Shown one piece after another: positions 41,897 through 50,736 of a DNA stretch of 64,000 nucleotides; position 1 is the first letter of the stretch; the number at the start of each line of letters is the position of its first letter. The position numbers and the translations under genes are program-made. The notes beneath the pieces are model-generated. The model searched no databases. It was not told where the DNA came from and saw only the letters and a list, made by a program, of their open reading frames with translations. The stretch spans positions 496,001-560,000 of the forward strand of contig NZ_QJRC01000095.1 of NCBI RefSeq assembly GCF_013393325.1, in the 5' to 3' direction. This stretch comes from Pseudomonas hunanensis (GTDB lineage Bacteria > Pseudomonadota > Gammaproteobacteria > Pseudomonadales > Pseudomonadaceae).

Positions 41897-43060
41897 ATGC
41901 CTCTGAGTACATCTAGCGAAATCATCGCCGACATTCGTGCCGGAAGGATGGTGGTGCTGCTTGACGATGAAGACCGCGAAAACGAAGGGGATATCGTGAT
42001 GGCGGCCGCTTGCGTCACTGACGCAGATATTAACTTCATGGCCCGCTACGGCAGAGGTTTGATCTGCATGCCGCTGAGCCAGAAAAAGAGTCAGCAGCTC
42101 GGTCTCGCCCCCATGGTCCGCCACAACCGCTCTGGCCATGGCACTCAGTTTACTAACTCGATTGAAGCGGCCAGCGGAGTTACTACGGGTATCTCCGCTG
42201 CAGACCGGGCGCGGACGGTACAGGTCGCTGCCGCGATTGGGGCGACAGCTCGGGATATTGTCCAACCAGGCCATATCTTCCCGTTGATCGCCGAACCTGG
42301 TGGCGTACTAATCCGTGCTGGCCATACTGAAGCCGCATGCGACCTGGCCCGCCTAGCCGGTTTTGAAGAGTCAGCCGTCATTTGTGAAATCATGAACGAC
42401 GATGGCGAAATGGCGCGCCGCCCTGAACTTGAAGTCTTTGCTGACCGCCATGGTCTAAAAATCGGGACGATCGCTGACCTCATCCATTTTCGAGTGGTCA
42501 ATGAAAGCACGATTGAGCATGTAAACCAGCAAAAGGTCACCACCGATTTCGGTGAGTTCACGCTGCACAGTTATCGCGACACGATCAATGGCAACGTTCA
42601 TTTCGCCATGACCATGGGCAATCTGTCTACGCAAGTACCGACCCTCGCTCGGGTCCAGCAGTCCTTGTGCGCCCGCGACTCATTGAGCATTCAGGTACCA
42701 GGCAGCAGCGGCTGGAATATTCATCGATGCCTGGAGTTCATTGCCGGAGCAGGCAGTGGAGCATTGGTCGTACTGGCTGCGGACGAATCGGCCGATGAAG
42801 TGCTCGCAAGCCTTGAGTCGGTAGGCAGCGATGTACCGCATGCCCGGCAACGTAATATTCCCAACCACCGCAGCTCGCTCATGATCGGTGTCGGTTCGCA
42901 GATTCTGCGTTCGCTAGGGCTCGGCAAATTGCGCCTGATGGGTAGCCCTATCAAGTATCACGCCATCTCAGGTTTCGACCTGCACGTGGTGGACTACGTT
43001 AGCCCACAGGGGCATTCAACGCCGTACCCAGTAGAGGGAGAAATGCGCTATGGAAGCTGA
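41897..43060 (+). CDS. 3,4-dihydroxy-2-butanone 4-phosphate synthase with degenerate GCH II-like half
   Basis: This 387-aa RibB-type protein has all main DHBP synthase landmarks in residues 1-205: DDEDRENEGDIVMAA, RSGHGTQFTNSIEAA, VQPGHIFPL and GHTEAACDLARLAGF. Residues about 215-380 resemble the GTP cyclohydrolase II half, but the zinc Cys cluster and catalytic residues are not seen, so that half is probably inactive (RibBX type). It makes the carbohydrate precursor of riboflavin and so raises FMN supply for the FMNH2-dependent monooxygenases. It has an AGGAG site. Confidence 0.88.
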   Translation: MPLSTSSEIIADIRAGRMVVLLDDEDRENEGDIVMAAACVTDADINFMARYGRGLICMPLSQKKSQQLGLAPMVRHNRSGHGTQFTNSIEAASGVTTGISAADRARTVQVAAAIGATARDIVQPGHIFPLIAEPGGVLIRAGHTEAACDLARLAGFEESAVICEIMNDDGEMARRPELEVFADRHGLKIGTIADLIHFRVVNESTIEHVNQQKVTTDFGEFTLHSYRDTINGNVHFAMTMGNLSTQVPTLARVQQSLCARDSLSIQVPGSSGWNIHRCLEFIAGAGSGALVVLAADESADEVLASLESVGSDVPHARQRNIPNHRSSLMIGVGSQILRSLGLGKLRLMGSPIKYHAISGFDLHVVDYVSPQGHSTPYPVEGEMRYGS

Positions 43061-43922
43061 TGCCACCCCTCATGGTTTGCGCACCCAGTATTTCGCCGGT
43101 TCGCAAAATCTGAGGCTGACAGCCGATGTGGGCGGGCCCATCAATGGCACTCCTGTGATGCTCCTCCACGGCGGCGGTCAGACTCGCCACTCCTGGCGTT
43201 CAGCCGCTACTGCCTTAATGGCACGCGGCTACCGAGTGATATGCCCAGATTGTCGAGGACACGGGGACAGCGAACGCTCGCCCACAGGTGACTACTCAAC
43301 GGATTCGTTGATAGCAGACCTCAAGCAAATTCTTTCCACTCTATCGCGCCCTCCTGTTCTGGTAGGTGCCTCTTTAGGGGGTTCCACCGCGCTGCTGATG
43401 ACAGGTGAAAGTGACTCACCGATTGCTGAAGCGTTGGTGCTTGTGGACATCGTCCCTCGCATGTCGCCATCAGGGATCCAGCACATTCGCAGTTTCATGC
43501 AAAACACCCTCGCAGGCTTTGACTCCCTGGAAGAAGCAGCCGAAGCAGTTTCACGGTTCATCCCGAACAGGCCGAAACCAAGCTCCTTTGAAGGCCTAGC
43601 TCGAAATCTGAACCGAGCTACGGATGGACGACTGTATTGGCACTGGGATCCGCGTTTTTTGCAAGACGACAGTCGCTCGCCCAACCCCCAGTTTGCCCAA
43701 CGTATGGAGTCAGCCGCGCGCAAAGTCAAGGTTCCAACCTTACTGGTTCGTGGTCGGGAGAGCGAAGTTGTAAGCCTCGCTCAGGCACAGGCACTGCTTG
43801 ACCTGATTCCTCACGCTGACCTGACCAACGTCAGCGGCGCCGGACATATGGTCGCCGGTGACCGTAACGATGCATTCAATAACGCTGTCCTGAGATTCAT
43901 ATCCCAAGCACTGTCGCAGTGA
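43050..43922 (+). CDS. Alpha/beta-fold hydrolase
   Basis: The 290-aa hydrolase has the oxyanion-hole motif LLHGGGQTRHSW, nucleophile elbow GASLGG, acid-bearing PTLLVRGRESEVV and catalytic His in GAGHMVAGD. It is in the epoxide-hydrolase / haloperoxidase / lactone-hydrolase neighbourhood. It overlaps the RibB gene by 11 bp. A natural role would be to open the lactone produced by the Baeyer-Villiger enzyme, but an epoxide or C-C hydrolase role cannot be excluded. Confidence 0.88.
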   Translation: MEADATPHGLRTQYFAGSQNLRLTADVGGPINGTPVMLLHGGGQTRHSWRSAATALMARGYRVICPDCRGHGDSERSPTGDYSTDSLIADLKQILSTLSRPPVLVGASLGGSTALLMTGESDSPIAEALVLVDIVPRMSPSGIQHIRSFMQNTLAGFDSLEEAAEAVSRFIPNRPKPSSFEGLARNLNRATDGRLYWHWDPRFLQDDSRSPNPQFAQRMESAARKVKVPTLLVRGRESEVVSLAQAQALLDLIPHADLTNVSGAGHMVAGDRNDAFNNAVLRFISQALSQ

Positions 43923-43965
43923 CCCGATCAGGCAAGCTTAATCATCTTTTGAATCAGGTGTCGCT

Positions 43966-44718
43966 ATGAAGCCAAAGCTGACCACCACATTCCGCATCGA
44001 AGATGTTGACCCAGGCAGGATGTCCGTCAATGTGGCAGTACTGATTGACGTGATTGGCACTACTTCGGTGCTCAGCCATGCACTCGAGCACGGCGCTAGC
44101 GCGGTTCACGTGATGCACTCGGAGTTGGATGCCCATCGCAGAGCTCAGCAGTGGTCTAAAGACCCCGACAATACTGAGCCGTTAATCCATTGCAAAGGGT
44201 GGGATGAATCGGGCCAGTTTAGGCCCGTGGTTCACGGCCAGCAGTGGGTAATAACCAGTGGGACGTATGCCTTGATACAGCTGGCAGCGAGTGCTCAGTA
44301 TATGTATGCCGCCTCGCTACTCAACGCATCTGCGGTAGTGGCCCGACTTTTGGCACATGAAGAGCCAAACGTCGACTTCCTCTGCGCAAGCCCTGTTGGA
44401 AGGTTGAACCTGATCGACCTCTACACCACGGGTTATTTGATCGAGCAATTGATTAACGCCAGGCCGAATGAATGGGTCCTCAGCGAGAGTTCTCGTATCG
44501 CAGTCGCCGTGTACCACGGATATCGTTCATCGATCTGTCGCTGCATCGCCGACAGTCATGGAGGCAGAGCCGGTGACATCCAAATCAGCCGCGATGCTGC
44601 TCAGTTTATCGCTCGAATCGATCAACACAGCTGCCTGCCTATCTACAAAGGCGACAACATCTTTGTGGACGACCTTGCGGTTGCCCGGCGCCCCCTCATG
44701 CATACGTTGCGTCACTGA
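43966..44718 (+). CDS. ComB-like (2-phosphosulfolactate phosphatase family) protein
   Basis: The 250-aa protein resembles the ComB family: VNVAVLIDVIGTTSVLSHALEHGA, TSGTYALIQLAASAQYMYAASLLNASAVVARL, DFLCASPVGRLNLIDLYTTG. ComB removes phosphate from 2-phosphosulfolactate in coenzyme M synthesis and has relatives of unknown function in bacteria. In the first motif the usual Arg of D-x-L-R-A-T is Gly, so the phosphatase activity is doubtful. Its place in an operon for hydrophobic-compound catabolism is unexplained. Confidence 0.68.
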   Translation: MKPKLTTTFRIEDVDPGRMSVNVAVLIDVIGTTSVLSHALEHGASAVHVMHSELDAHRRAQQWSKDPDNTEPLIHCKGWDESGQFRPVVHGQQWVITSGTYALIQLAASAQYMYAASLLNASAVVARLLAHEEPNVDFLCASPVGRLNLIDLYTTGYLIEQLINARPNEWVLSESSRIAVAVYHGYRSSICRCIADSHGGRAGDIQISRDAAQFIARIDQHSCLPIYKGDNIFVDDLAVARRPLMHTLRH

Positions 44719-44775
44719 CACATGACTGCGCTTTACCACCGCCGGTTTAGCTAGCTCTTGCAATAAGGACTCACG

Positions 44776-45960
44776 ATGAATAATCCAGATGTATTCGTTG
44801 TCAGCGCCATGCGCACCGCCATCGGCAGTTATGGAGGGTCGCTAAAAAATCTACCGCTATCCGAGCTTGCGACGGTCGCCGTGAGTGCAGCAATAAAGAA
44901 AGCGGACATTGACCCCCACCAAGTGGGTCACGTCGTCATGGGAAATGTGATCCCCACTGAGCCCCGTGACGCATACCTCTCGCGGGTAGCGGCGCTCAAT
45001 GCTGGTGTGCCGAAAGAGGTACCCGCCTTCAATGTGAATCGCCTCTGCGGCTCCGGTCTACAGGCGTTGGTTTCGGCCGCTCAGTGTCTCTGGCTCGGTG
45101 ACACTGAAGTTGCAATTGCTGCCGGTGCTGAGTCAATGAGCCGCGCACCTTATGTTCAAACGCAAACACGTTGGGGTGCGCGCATGGGGGACATTGAAAC
45201 CATCGACTATATGCTTGGCATACTGCATGACCCCTTCCAGAAAATGCACATGGGGATAACGGCAGAAAATATTGCCCAGCGTTTTGGCATCAGCAGGGAT
45301 GAGCAGGACTTGCTGGCGATGGAAAGTCAGCGTCGGGCCCTCCACGCCATCGTGCACGGTCACTTCACCGAGCAAATCATCGCAGTTGAAATTCACGAGC
45401 GGCAAGCTGTACGCCAGTTCGCCATCGACGAGCACCCGCGTGACATTTCGCTTGAACAGTTAAGCCGGATGAAGCCGGCGTTTCTCGATCACGGTTCGGT
45501 AACACCAGGTAATGCCTCAGGGCTGAACGATGGTGCCGCCGCGCTGTTGCTTGCAACCAGCGCTGCACTGCGGAGTAACAGCGCACTCAAGCCAATGGCG
45601 CGCGTGGTTGCCCATGCTCATGCAGGTGTCGAACCTGAGTTTATGGGCCTTGGGCCCATCCCTGCGACCAAGCTGGCACTAAAGCGGGCGGGGCTAAGCA
45701 TTACCGACATTGACGTAATTGAGTCCAATGAAGCCTTTGCCGCACAGGCGTGTGCTGTCGCCAAAGAGTTGGACTTAGACCCAGCCAAAGTCAATCCCAA
45801 TGGATCGGGCATTTCATTGGGGCATCCGGTTGGTGCCACTGGGGCAATTATCGCGACCAAAGCGATCCATGAACTGCACCGCACCGGGGGGCGCTATGCC
45901 TTGGCAACCATGTGCATTGGTGGTGGGCAAGGTATCGCAGTCATTTTTGAACGGGCATGA
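44776..45960 (+). CDS. Acetyl-CoA C-acyltransferase (thiolase)
   Basis: The 394-aa thiolase has the nucleophile Cys in NVNRLCGSGLQAL, the His in NPNGSGISLGHPVGATG and the second Cys in MCIGGGQG. The length is that of degradative and biosynthetic thiolases. It cleaves 3-oxoacyl-CoA thioesters in the final steps of ring-fragment degradation. The hydroxyacyl-CoA dehydrogenase gene follows after 10 bp and the enoyl-CoA hydratase soon after, giving a complete beta-oxidation cassette. Confidence 0.93.
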   Translation: MNNPDVFVVSAMRTAIGSYGGSLKNLPLSELATVAVSAAIKKADIDPHQVGHVVMGNVIPTEPRDAYLSRVAALNAGVPKEVPAFNVNRLCGSGLQALVSAAQCLWLGDTEVAIAAGAESMSRAPYVQTQTRWGARMGDIETIDYMLGILHDPFQKMHMGITAENIAQRFGISRDEQDLLAMESQRRALHAIVHGHFTEQIIAVEIHERQAVRQFAIDEHPRDISLEQLSRMKPAFLDHGSVTPGNASGLNDGAAALLLATSAALRSNSALKPMARVVAHAHAGVEPEFMGLGPIPATKLALKRAGLSITDIDVIESNEAFAAQACAVAKELDLDPAKVNPNGSGISLGHPVGATGAIIATKAIHELHRTGGRYALATMCIGGGQGIAVIFERA

Positions 45961-45970
45961 GGTTTTAACG

Positions 45971-46828
45971 ATGACGATTGAGCACATCGCAGTGATCGGC
46001 GCAGGTACGATGGGCAATGGAATTGCGCAAGTCTGCGCGTTGGCAGGGTATCAGGTAACGTTGATCGACCTGACCCAACAGGCCTTAGACAGTGGCCTTA
46101 CAACGCTAACCAGCAACCTGGAACGGCAACTTCGCAAGGAGCAGATCAGCGCCGCCGATATGTCTGGTGCGATGCAGCGAATTCGGCTATCCATGGACTA
46201 CAGTGTGATGCGCTCGACCCAGCTGGTCATCGAAGCAGCCACTGAAAACCTCCCTGTCAAAAAACAGATTCTCAAGCAGATCGAGCAGGTTGTCAGCCCT
46301 ACGTGCCTGATTGCCACCAACACATCTTCGTTATCAATTACCGAGCTGGCGGCAGTCGTCGATCTCCCTGAGCGTGTCATCGGGATGCATTTTTTCAACC
46401 CGGTGCCCGTCATGACCCTAGTTGAAGTCGTGCGCGGCTTACAAACCGCCGACACCACCCATTCGGCCGCTATACGCGTTGTAGAGCGCATTGGCAAGCA
46501 AGCCATCTCAGCGCGCAACAGCCCAGGCTTCGCAGTCAATCGCATCCTTTGCCCGATGATCAACGAAGCCGTTTTTGCGCTTCAGGAAGGGCTTGCCACT
46601 GCAGAGGAAATCGATCTAGGCATGCGGCTGGGGTGTAACCAGCCTATCGGGCCGTTGGCCTTGGCGGACTTGATCGGGTTGGACACTCTACTCGCTGTAA
46701 TGCAGAGCTTCCAAGGTGGATTCAACGATCCCAAATACCGCCCTGCTCCTCTGCTCAAAGAAATGGTGGACGCAGGCTACCTAGGCCGCAAGACCGGCAA
46801 AGGCTTTTTCTCGTATCACGACATTTGA
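45971..46828 (+). CDS. 3-hydroxyacyl-CoA dehydrogenase
   Basis: The 285-aa monofunctional enzyme has the NAD motif GAGTMGNGIAQVCALAG, Asp after the second strand (LIDLTQQ), the catalytic His in MHFFNPVPVM with Glu nearby, and the C-terminal dimer region ending TGKGFFSYHD. It oxidises 3-hydroxyacyl-CoA to 3-oxoacyl-CoA. The ATG at 45971 with GAGG is used; a longer frame overlaps the thiolase. Confidence 0.93.
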   Translation: MTIEHIAVIGAGTMGNGIAQVCALAGYQVTLIDLTQQALDSGLTTLTSNLERQLRKEQISAADMSGAMQRIRLSMDYSVMRSTQLVIEAATENLPVKKQILKQIEQVVSPTCLIATNTSSLSITELAAVVDLPERVIGMHFFNPVPVMTLVEVVRGLQTADTTHSAAIRVVERIGKQAISARNSPGFAVNRILCPMINEAVFALQEGLATAEEIDLGMRLGCNQPIGPLALADLIGLDTLLAVMQSFQGGFNDPKYRPAPLLKEMVDAGYLGRKTGKGFFSYHDI

Positions 46829-46889
46829 GCGCTGCAGCGCAAGCCCTCGCACAATAAAAAGGCACACCCTGAATGGGAGAGTAGCAACC

Positions 46890-47663
46890 ATGCATTTTGA
46901 AACCCTGCTGTTGGAAACTCATGGGCGTGTTGGTCTCATCACTTTGAACCGCCCCGCTGTACTGAATGCGTTGAGCTCGCAGACTATCGCCGAGATCAAT
47001 CTGGCGCTGGATGAGTTGGAGCACAATCCGGCAATTGGCTGCATGGTGATCACCGGCTCGAGCAAAGCATTCGCTGCAGGCGCCGATATCAAGGAAATGG
47101 CCGATTTCGCCGCCCCACAGGTTTTTTTGGACGATTTCTTTTCCGCCGCAGACCGCATCGCCGCCCGCCGCAAGCCGTTGATCGCTGCCGTGGCAGGCTA
47201 CGCCCTTGGCGGAGGCTGTGAAGTCGCGCTGATGTGCGATTTTATCTATGCCGCAGAAAATGCACGTTTTGGCTTACCTGAAATCACGCTGGGAGTAATT
47301 CCTGGGATCGGCGGAACGCAACGTCTGAGTCGGGCTGTGGGTAAAGCCAAAGCAATGGAGATGTGCATGACCGGGCGGCAGATGAATGCCGCAGAAGCAG
47401 AGCAGACAGGGCTGGTCGCTCGTACTTTCCCGGTCGAAACGTTGCTCGAAGAAACTCTGAAAACGGCCAACAAGATCGCTGAGCTTTCGCTGCCGGCAGT
47501 GATGATGCTCAAAGAAAGCCTCAACCGGGCCTTCGAGTCATCGCTTTCTGAAGGTGTTCGTTTTGAGCGACGGATGTTCCATTCGACTTTTGCAAACCAG
47601 GATCAGAAAGAAGGCATGCGCGCATTCGTTGAGAAACGCCCTGCCCGCTTTAAGCACTGCTGA
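46890..47663 (+). CDS. Enoyl-CoA hydratase
   Basis: The 257-aa crotonase has both hydratase glutamates, in GYALGGGCEVALMCDF and FGLPEITLGVIPGIGGTQRL, and the oxyanion-hole loop SKAFAAGADIKEMADF. It is of the FadB1x/EchA type, the most classical hydratase of the four crotonases in the window. It works with the two preceding genes in beta-oxidation. The ribosome site is GGGAGAG. Confidence 0.93.
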   Translation: MHFETLLLETHGRVGLITLNRPAVLNALSSQTIAEINLALDELEHNPAIGCMVITGSSKAFAAGADIKEMADFAAPQVFLDDFFSAADRIAARRKPLIAAVAGYALGGGCEVALMCDFIYAAENARFGLPEITLGVIPGIGGTQRLSRAVGKAKAMEMCMTGRQMNAAEAEQTGLVARTFPVETLLEETLKTANKIAELSLPAVMMLKESLNRAFESSLSEGVRFERRMFHSTFANQDQKEGMRAFVEKRPARFKHC

Positions 47664-47823
47664 TCATCGGAAAAGTGCTGGTGTGAGTGCGCCTTATTAA
47701 TCCAATCTCGCCAGCACTCGCAACCAGATCGGCCCTTCAGGTTCAGATGTTCTCAGCACTCGAGCCTAACCACGCACTCCCGTGCTGAATGGCCATTCAT
47801 GCTCATATCAAGGGATACCTCAC

Positions 47824-48975
47824 ATGCATGACCTGGAACTGAGTGAAGATCAACGGATGATTCGCGACATGGCAAAGGCATTTGCGCGCGGCGAAATTGC
47901 CCCAAATGCCCAGCGCATGGAAAAGGACGGATGGATACCCGATGACTTGGTAGCCCAGATGGGGGATCTGGGCCTGCTGGGCATGGTTGTGCCAGAACAG
48001 TGGGGCGGTACTTACGTTGACTATGTCGCCTATGCCCTTGCGGTGGAAGAAGTCTCTGCAGGTGACGCAGCCACCGGTGCTCTCATGAGCATTCACAATT
48101 CCGTAGGATGCGGCCCAATACTCAACTACGGCAGCACGGCACAGAAAGAAACCTGGCTGAATGCGCTGGCGACAGGCAAAGCCATTGGGTGCTTCTGTCT
48201 GACCGAACCCCACGCAGGCTCTGAGGCTCACAACCTGCGTACCCGTGCAGAGCTACAAGGTCATCAATGGGTCCTCAATGGAGCCAAGCAATTCGTGAGC
48301 AATGGGCGGCGCGCCAAGCTGGCCATCGTTTTTGCTGTCACCGACCCAGAACTTGGCAAAAAGGGGCTATCGGCGTTTCTCGTGCCAACGGATACGCCTG
48401 GTTTCGTGGTAGACCGTACTGAACACAAGCTAGGAATTCGCGCTTCTGACACCTGTGCGGTGACTTTGACTGATTGCAGGATTGACCACGGCAACCTGCT
48501 TGGGAGCCGAGGTAAAGGTTTGGCCATAGCATTATCGAACCTAGAAGGCGGCAGGATTGGTATAGGTGCACAAGCACTGGGAATTGCCCGTGCAGCCTTT
48601 GAAGCAGCCCTGCTCTACGCCCGCGAACGCTCTCAATTCGGTAAAGCCATTGTCGAGCATCAAAGTATTGCCAACATGCTCGCTGACATGCATATGCAAA
48701 TCAACGCGGCTCGATTACTCGTGTTGCACGCGGCGCGTCTAAAATCTGCCGGCCTTCCGTGCCTGACACAAGCCTCCCAGGCAAAGCTCTTTGCCTCGGA
48801 AATGGCCGAGCGGGTTTGCTCTCACGCTGTGCAGATCCATGGAGGCTATGGCTACCTTGAAGACTACCCGGTTGAGCGGTACTACCGCGATGCACGCATC
48901 ACGCAGATATATGAGGGCTCAAGCGAAATCCAACGCTTGGTGATCGCGCGTGAACTCAGAAACTATTCATTTTGA
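47824..48975 (+). CDS. Acyl-CoA dehydrogenase
   Basis: The 383-aa FAD enzyme has the three-domain acyl-CoA dehydrogenase layout: N-terminal helices, the CFCLTEPHAGSEAHNLRTRA strand region and the C-terminal FAD region with QIHGGYGYLEDYPVERYYRDAR. The catalytic Glu is in QIYEGSSEIQR, as in short/branched-chain enzymes. It introduces the double bond at the start of a beta-oxidation turn. A 160-bp gap after the hydratase may hold a separate promoter, but no island operator is present there. The start at 47824 matches family N-termini. Confidence 0.93.
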   Translation: MHDLELSEDQRMIRDMAKAFARGEIAPNAQRMEKDGWIPDDLVAQMGDLGLLGMVVPEQWGGTYVDYVAYALAVEEVSAGDAATGALMSIHNSVGCGPILNYGSTAQKETWLNALATGKAIGCFCLTEPHAGSEAHNLRTRAELQGHQWVLNGAKQFVSNGRRAKLAIVFAVTDPELGKKGLSAFLVPTDTPGFVVDRTEHKLGIRASDTCAVTLTDCRIDHGNLLGSRGKGLAIALSNLEGGRIGIGAQALGIARAAFEAALLYARERSQFGKAIVEHQSIANMLADMHMQINAARLLVLHAARLKSAGLPCLTQASQAKLFASEMAERVCSHAVQIHGGYGYLEDYPVERYYRDARITQIYEGSSEIQRLVIARELRNYSF

Positions 48976-49018
48976 TCATCGCAGCCGTCCCGTGATGTCT
49001 ACGCAGTGAGGAGACTCC

Positions 49019-50047
49019 ATGAGCATGAAAACGTCGATGTCGGCCATCGTTTGTGCGCAGTATGGTCAACCACACGACCTGCGCCTGGCAACGGTCCAAA
49101 CGCCCGTGCTGGCTGATAACGAGGTGCGCATCCAGGTCGCGGTTGCAGGTATCAATTTTCCGGACAGCTTGATTATCAAGGGTGAATACCAAGTCAAGCC
49201 GCCACTACCTTTCACCCCTGGATTCGAAGTGACTGGCAAGGTCATCGAAACGGGGCCAACCGTTACTAACATAGCCGTAGGTCAACGAGTGATGGCACTA
49301 GCGAGCAAAGGCTATGGAGCGTTCGCCGAGGAGGTTGCTGCGAATGCCCACGAGGTAGTCCCCATTCCGGATGGACTGGACTATCACTCTGCGGCAGCGC
49401 TGTTTGTCGCCTACGGCACTGCGTTTCATGCCTTGGTCCAGCGCGCGAATCTACAAGCCGGAGAAACGCTTGTTGTGTTGGGAGCCTCAGGTGGCGTCGG
49501 GCTCGCTGCGGTTGAGTTAGGCAAAGCCCTGGGAGCGAACGTCATTGCCGTTTGCCGCACACACCAGCGTGCCTTGCCCGCCCAGACAAAGGGGGCAGAT
49601 CATGTCATCGCTTACGACGACGAAGACATACGCAACGGCGTACTGCAGGCCACTGATGGCCGAGGGGCCGATGTGTGCATCGATATGTTGGGTGGTCAGG
49701 CGTTCCATGCTATGTCACGTTCGATGAATTGGGGCGGACGGTTGCTGATTGTCGGCTTTACCAGCGGAGAAATCCCCCAGTTATCAATGAACCTTCCCCT
49801 TCTCAAAGGCTATCAAGTCATCGGAGTGTACTGGGGGCAGTTCCTTGCTCGCTCACCCGACCTCAATGAGCAAAACTTCCGAGCGTTGGCCACGTTGATC
49901 GACACCGGCAAGATCACGCCTCATATTGCCGGGCGCTACCCACTCACAAGGGTACCTGACGCTCTGACTGCACTCCTCTCGCGAGAGGTAGCGGGAAAGT
50001 TACTGATTGATGTAACAGGACAACAGGAGGTCATGCATGCAAGCTGA
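49019..50047 (+). CDS. NADPH:quinone-oxidoreductase-like MDR protein
   Basis: The 342-aa zinc-independent medium-chain reductase has GINFPDSLIIKGEYQ, FTPGFEVTG and the NADPH motif VLGASGGVGLAAVELGKALGA. Members reduce quinones or enoyl/enone double bonds; here it may reduce a cyclic enone or an unsaturated acyl-CoA. It has an AGGAGA site. Its 3' end overlaps the next gene's start by 11 bp. Confidence 0.87.
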   Translation: MSMKTSMSAIVCAQYGQPHDLRLATVQTPVLADNEVRIQVAVAGINFPDSLIIKGEYQVKPPLPFTPGFEVTGKVIETGPTVTNIAVGQRVMALASKGYGAFAEEVAANAHEVVPIPDGLDYHSAAALFVAYGTAFHALVQRANLQAGETLVVLGASGGVGLAAVELGKALGANVIAVCRTHQRALPAQTKGADHVIAYDDEDIRNGVLQATDGRGADVCIDMLGGQAFHAMSRSMNWGGRLLIVGFTSGEIPQLSMNLPLLKGYQVIGVYWGQFLARSPDLNEQNFRALATLIDTGKITPHIAGRYPLTRVPDALTALLSREVAGKLLIDVTGQQEVMHAS

Positions 50048-50570
50048 ATTCCAATCATTATTGGACAAGCAACAAATCTATGAAGTGCTCGCGACGTACT
50101 GCCGTGGCGTCGATCGCTGTGATATCGAACTGGTCCGTTCCGCCTACCATCCGGACAGCTATGATGATCATGGGTATTGGGCTGGTCCGGGGTGGGAGTT
50201 TGCCGACTTCGTTGTACAGCGGCTGATGGAAGCCAACACTGCCACCATGCACTCTCTGGGAAATGTCCTGATCGACATTACTGAAGACGGCATCGCGCGG
50301 TCGGAAGCATACGTGACCGTCACGCTGGTACGTCGCAATACCAACCCACCCAAAGCAGATGTCATGGGTGCACGCTATGTTGACAGGCTGTCCAAGCGTG
50401 AAGGTTTATGGAAGATTGAAGAGCGCACTGTAGTATTAGACTGGACCAAAGTTGAGACTTGGGATGATACTGCCGCAGCGATTCCACTGGATCAGTTTGC
50501 CTGGGGAGAACGTGGTAACAGGCGTGATCCTACCTACGTAATGTTGCGCTTCAGCACGCTGCAAAATTGA
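50037..50570 (+). CDS. NTF2-like (SnoaL-type) protein C
   Basis: The 177-aa protein has IYEVLATYCRGVDRCDIELVRSAYHPDSYDDHG and a late strand EGLWKIEERTVVLDW, typical of the SnoaL_4 group whose members include dehydratases and bile-acid 7-alpha-dehydratase-like proteins. The acidic/His cluster DDHG may form an active site. It is last gene of the rightward operon, with an AGGAGG site overlapping the preceding gene. Confidence 0.82.
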   Translation: MQAEFQSLLDKQQIYEVLATYCRGVDRCDIELVRSAYHPDSYDDHGYWAGPGWEFADFVVQRLMEANTATMHSLGNVLIDITEDGIARSEAYVTVTLVRRNTNPPKADVMGARYVDRLSKREGLWKIEERTVVLDWTKVETWDDTAAAIPLDQFAWGERGNRRDPTYVMLRFSTLQN

Positions 50571-50736
50571 ATATAGGATGGGGCTTGCCAAGATCTTAAA
50601 CTAAGCGTTTACCTTCAAGGTTCCTATCATTTCGTATGCAGGAGGTTCAGAAGGCAGACTATTGAGCAACAACATCGATACATTCTACGGCCAAGTGTGC
50701 AAGCTCAATTGTTAGCCAATCTTGACAAGCGGGGTA

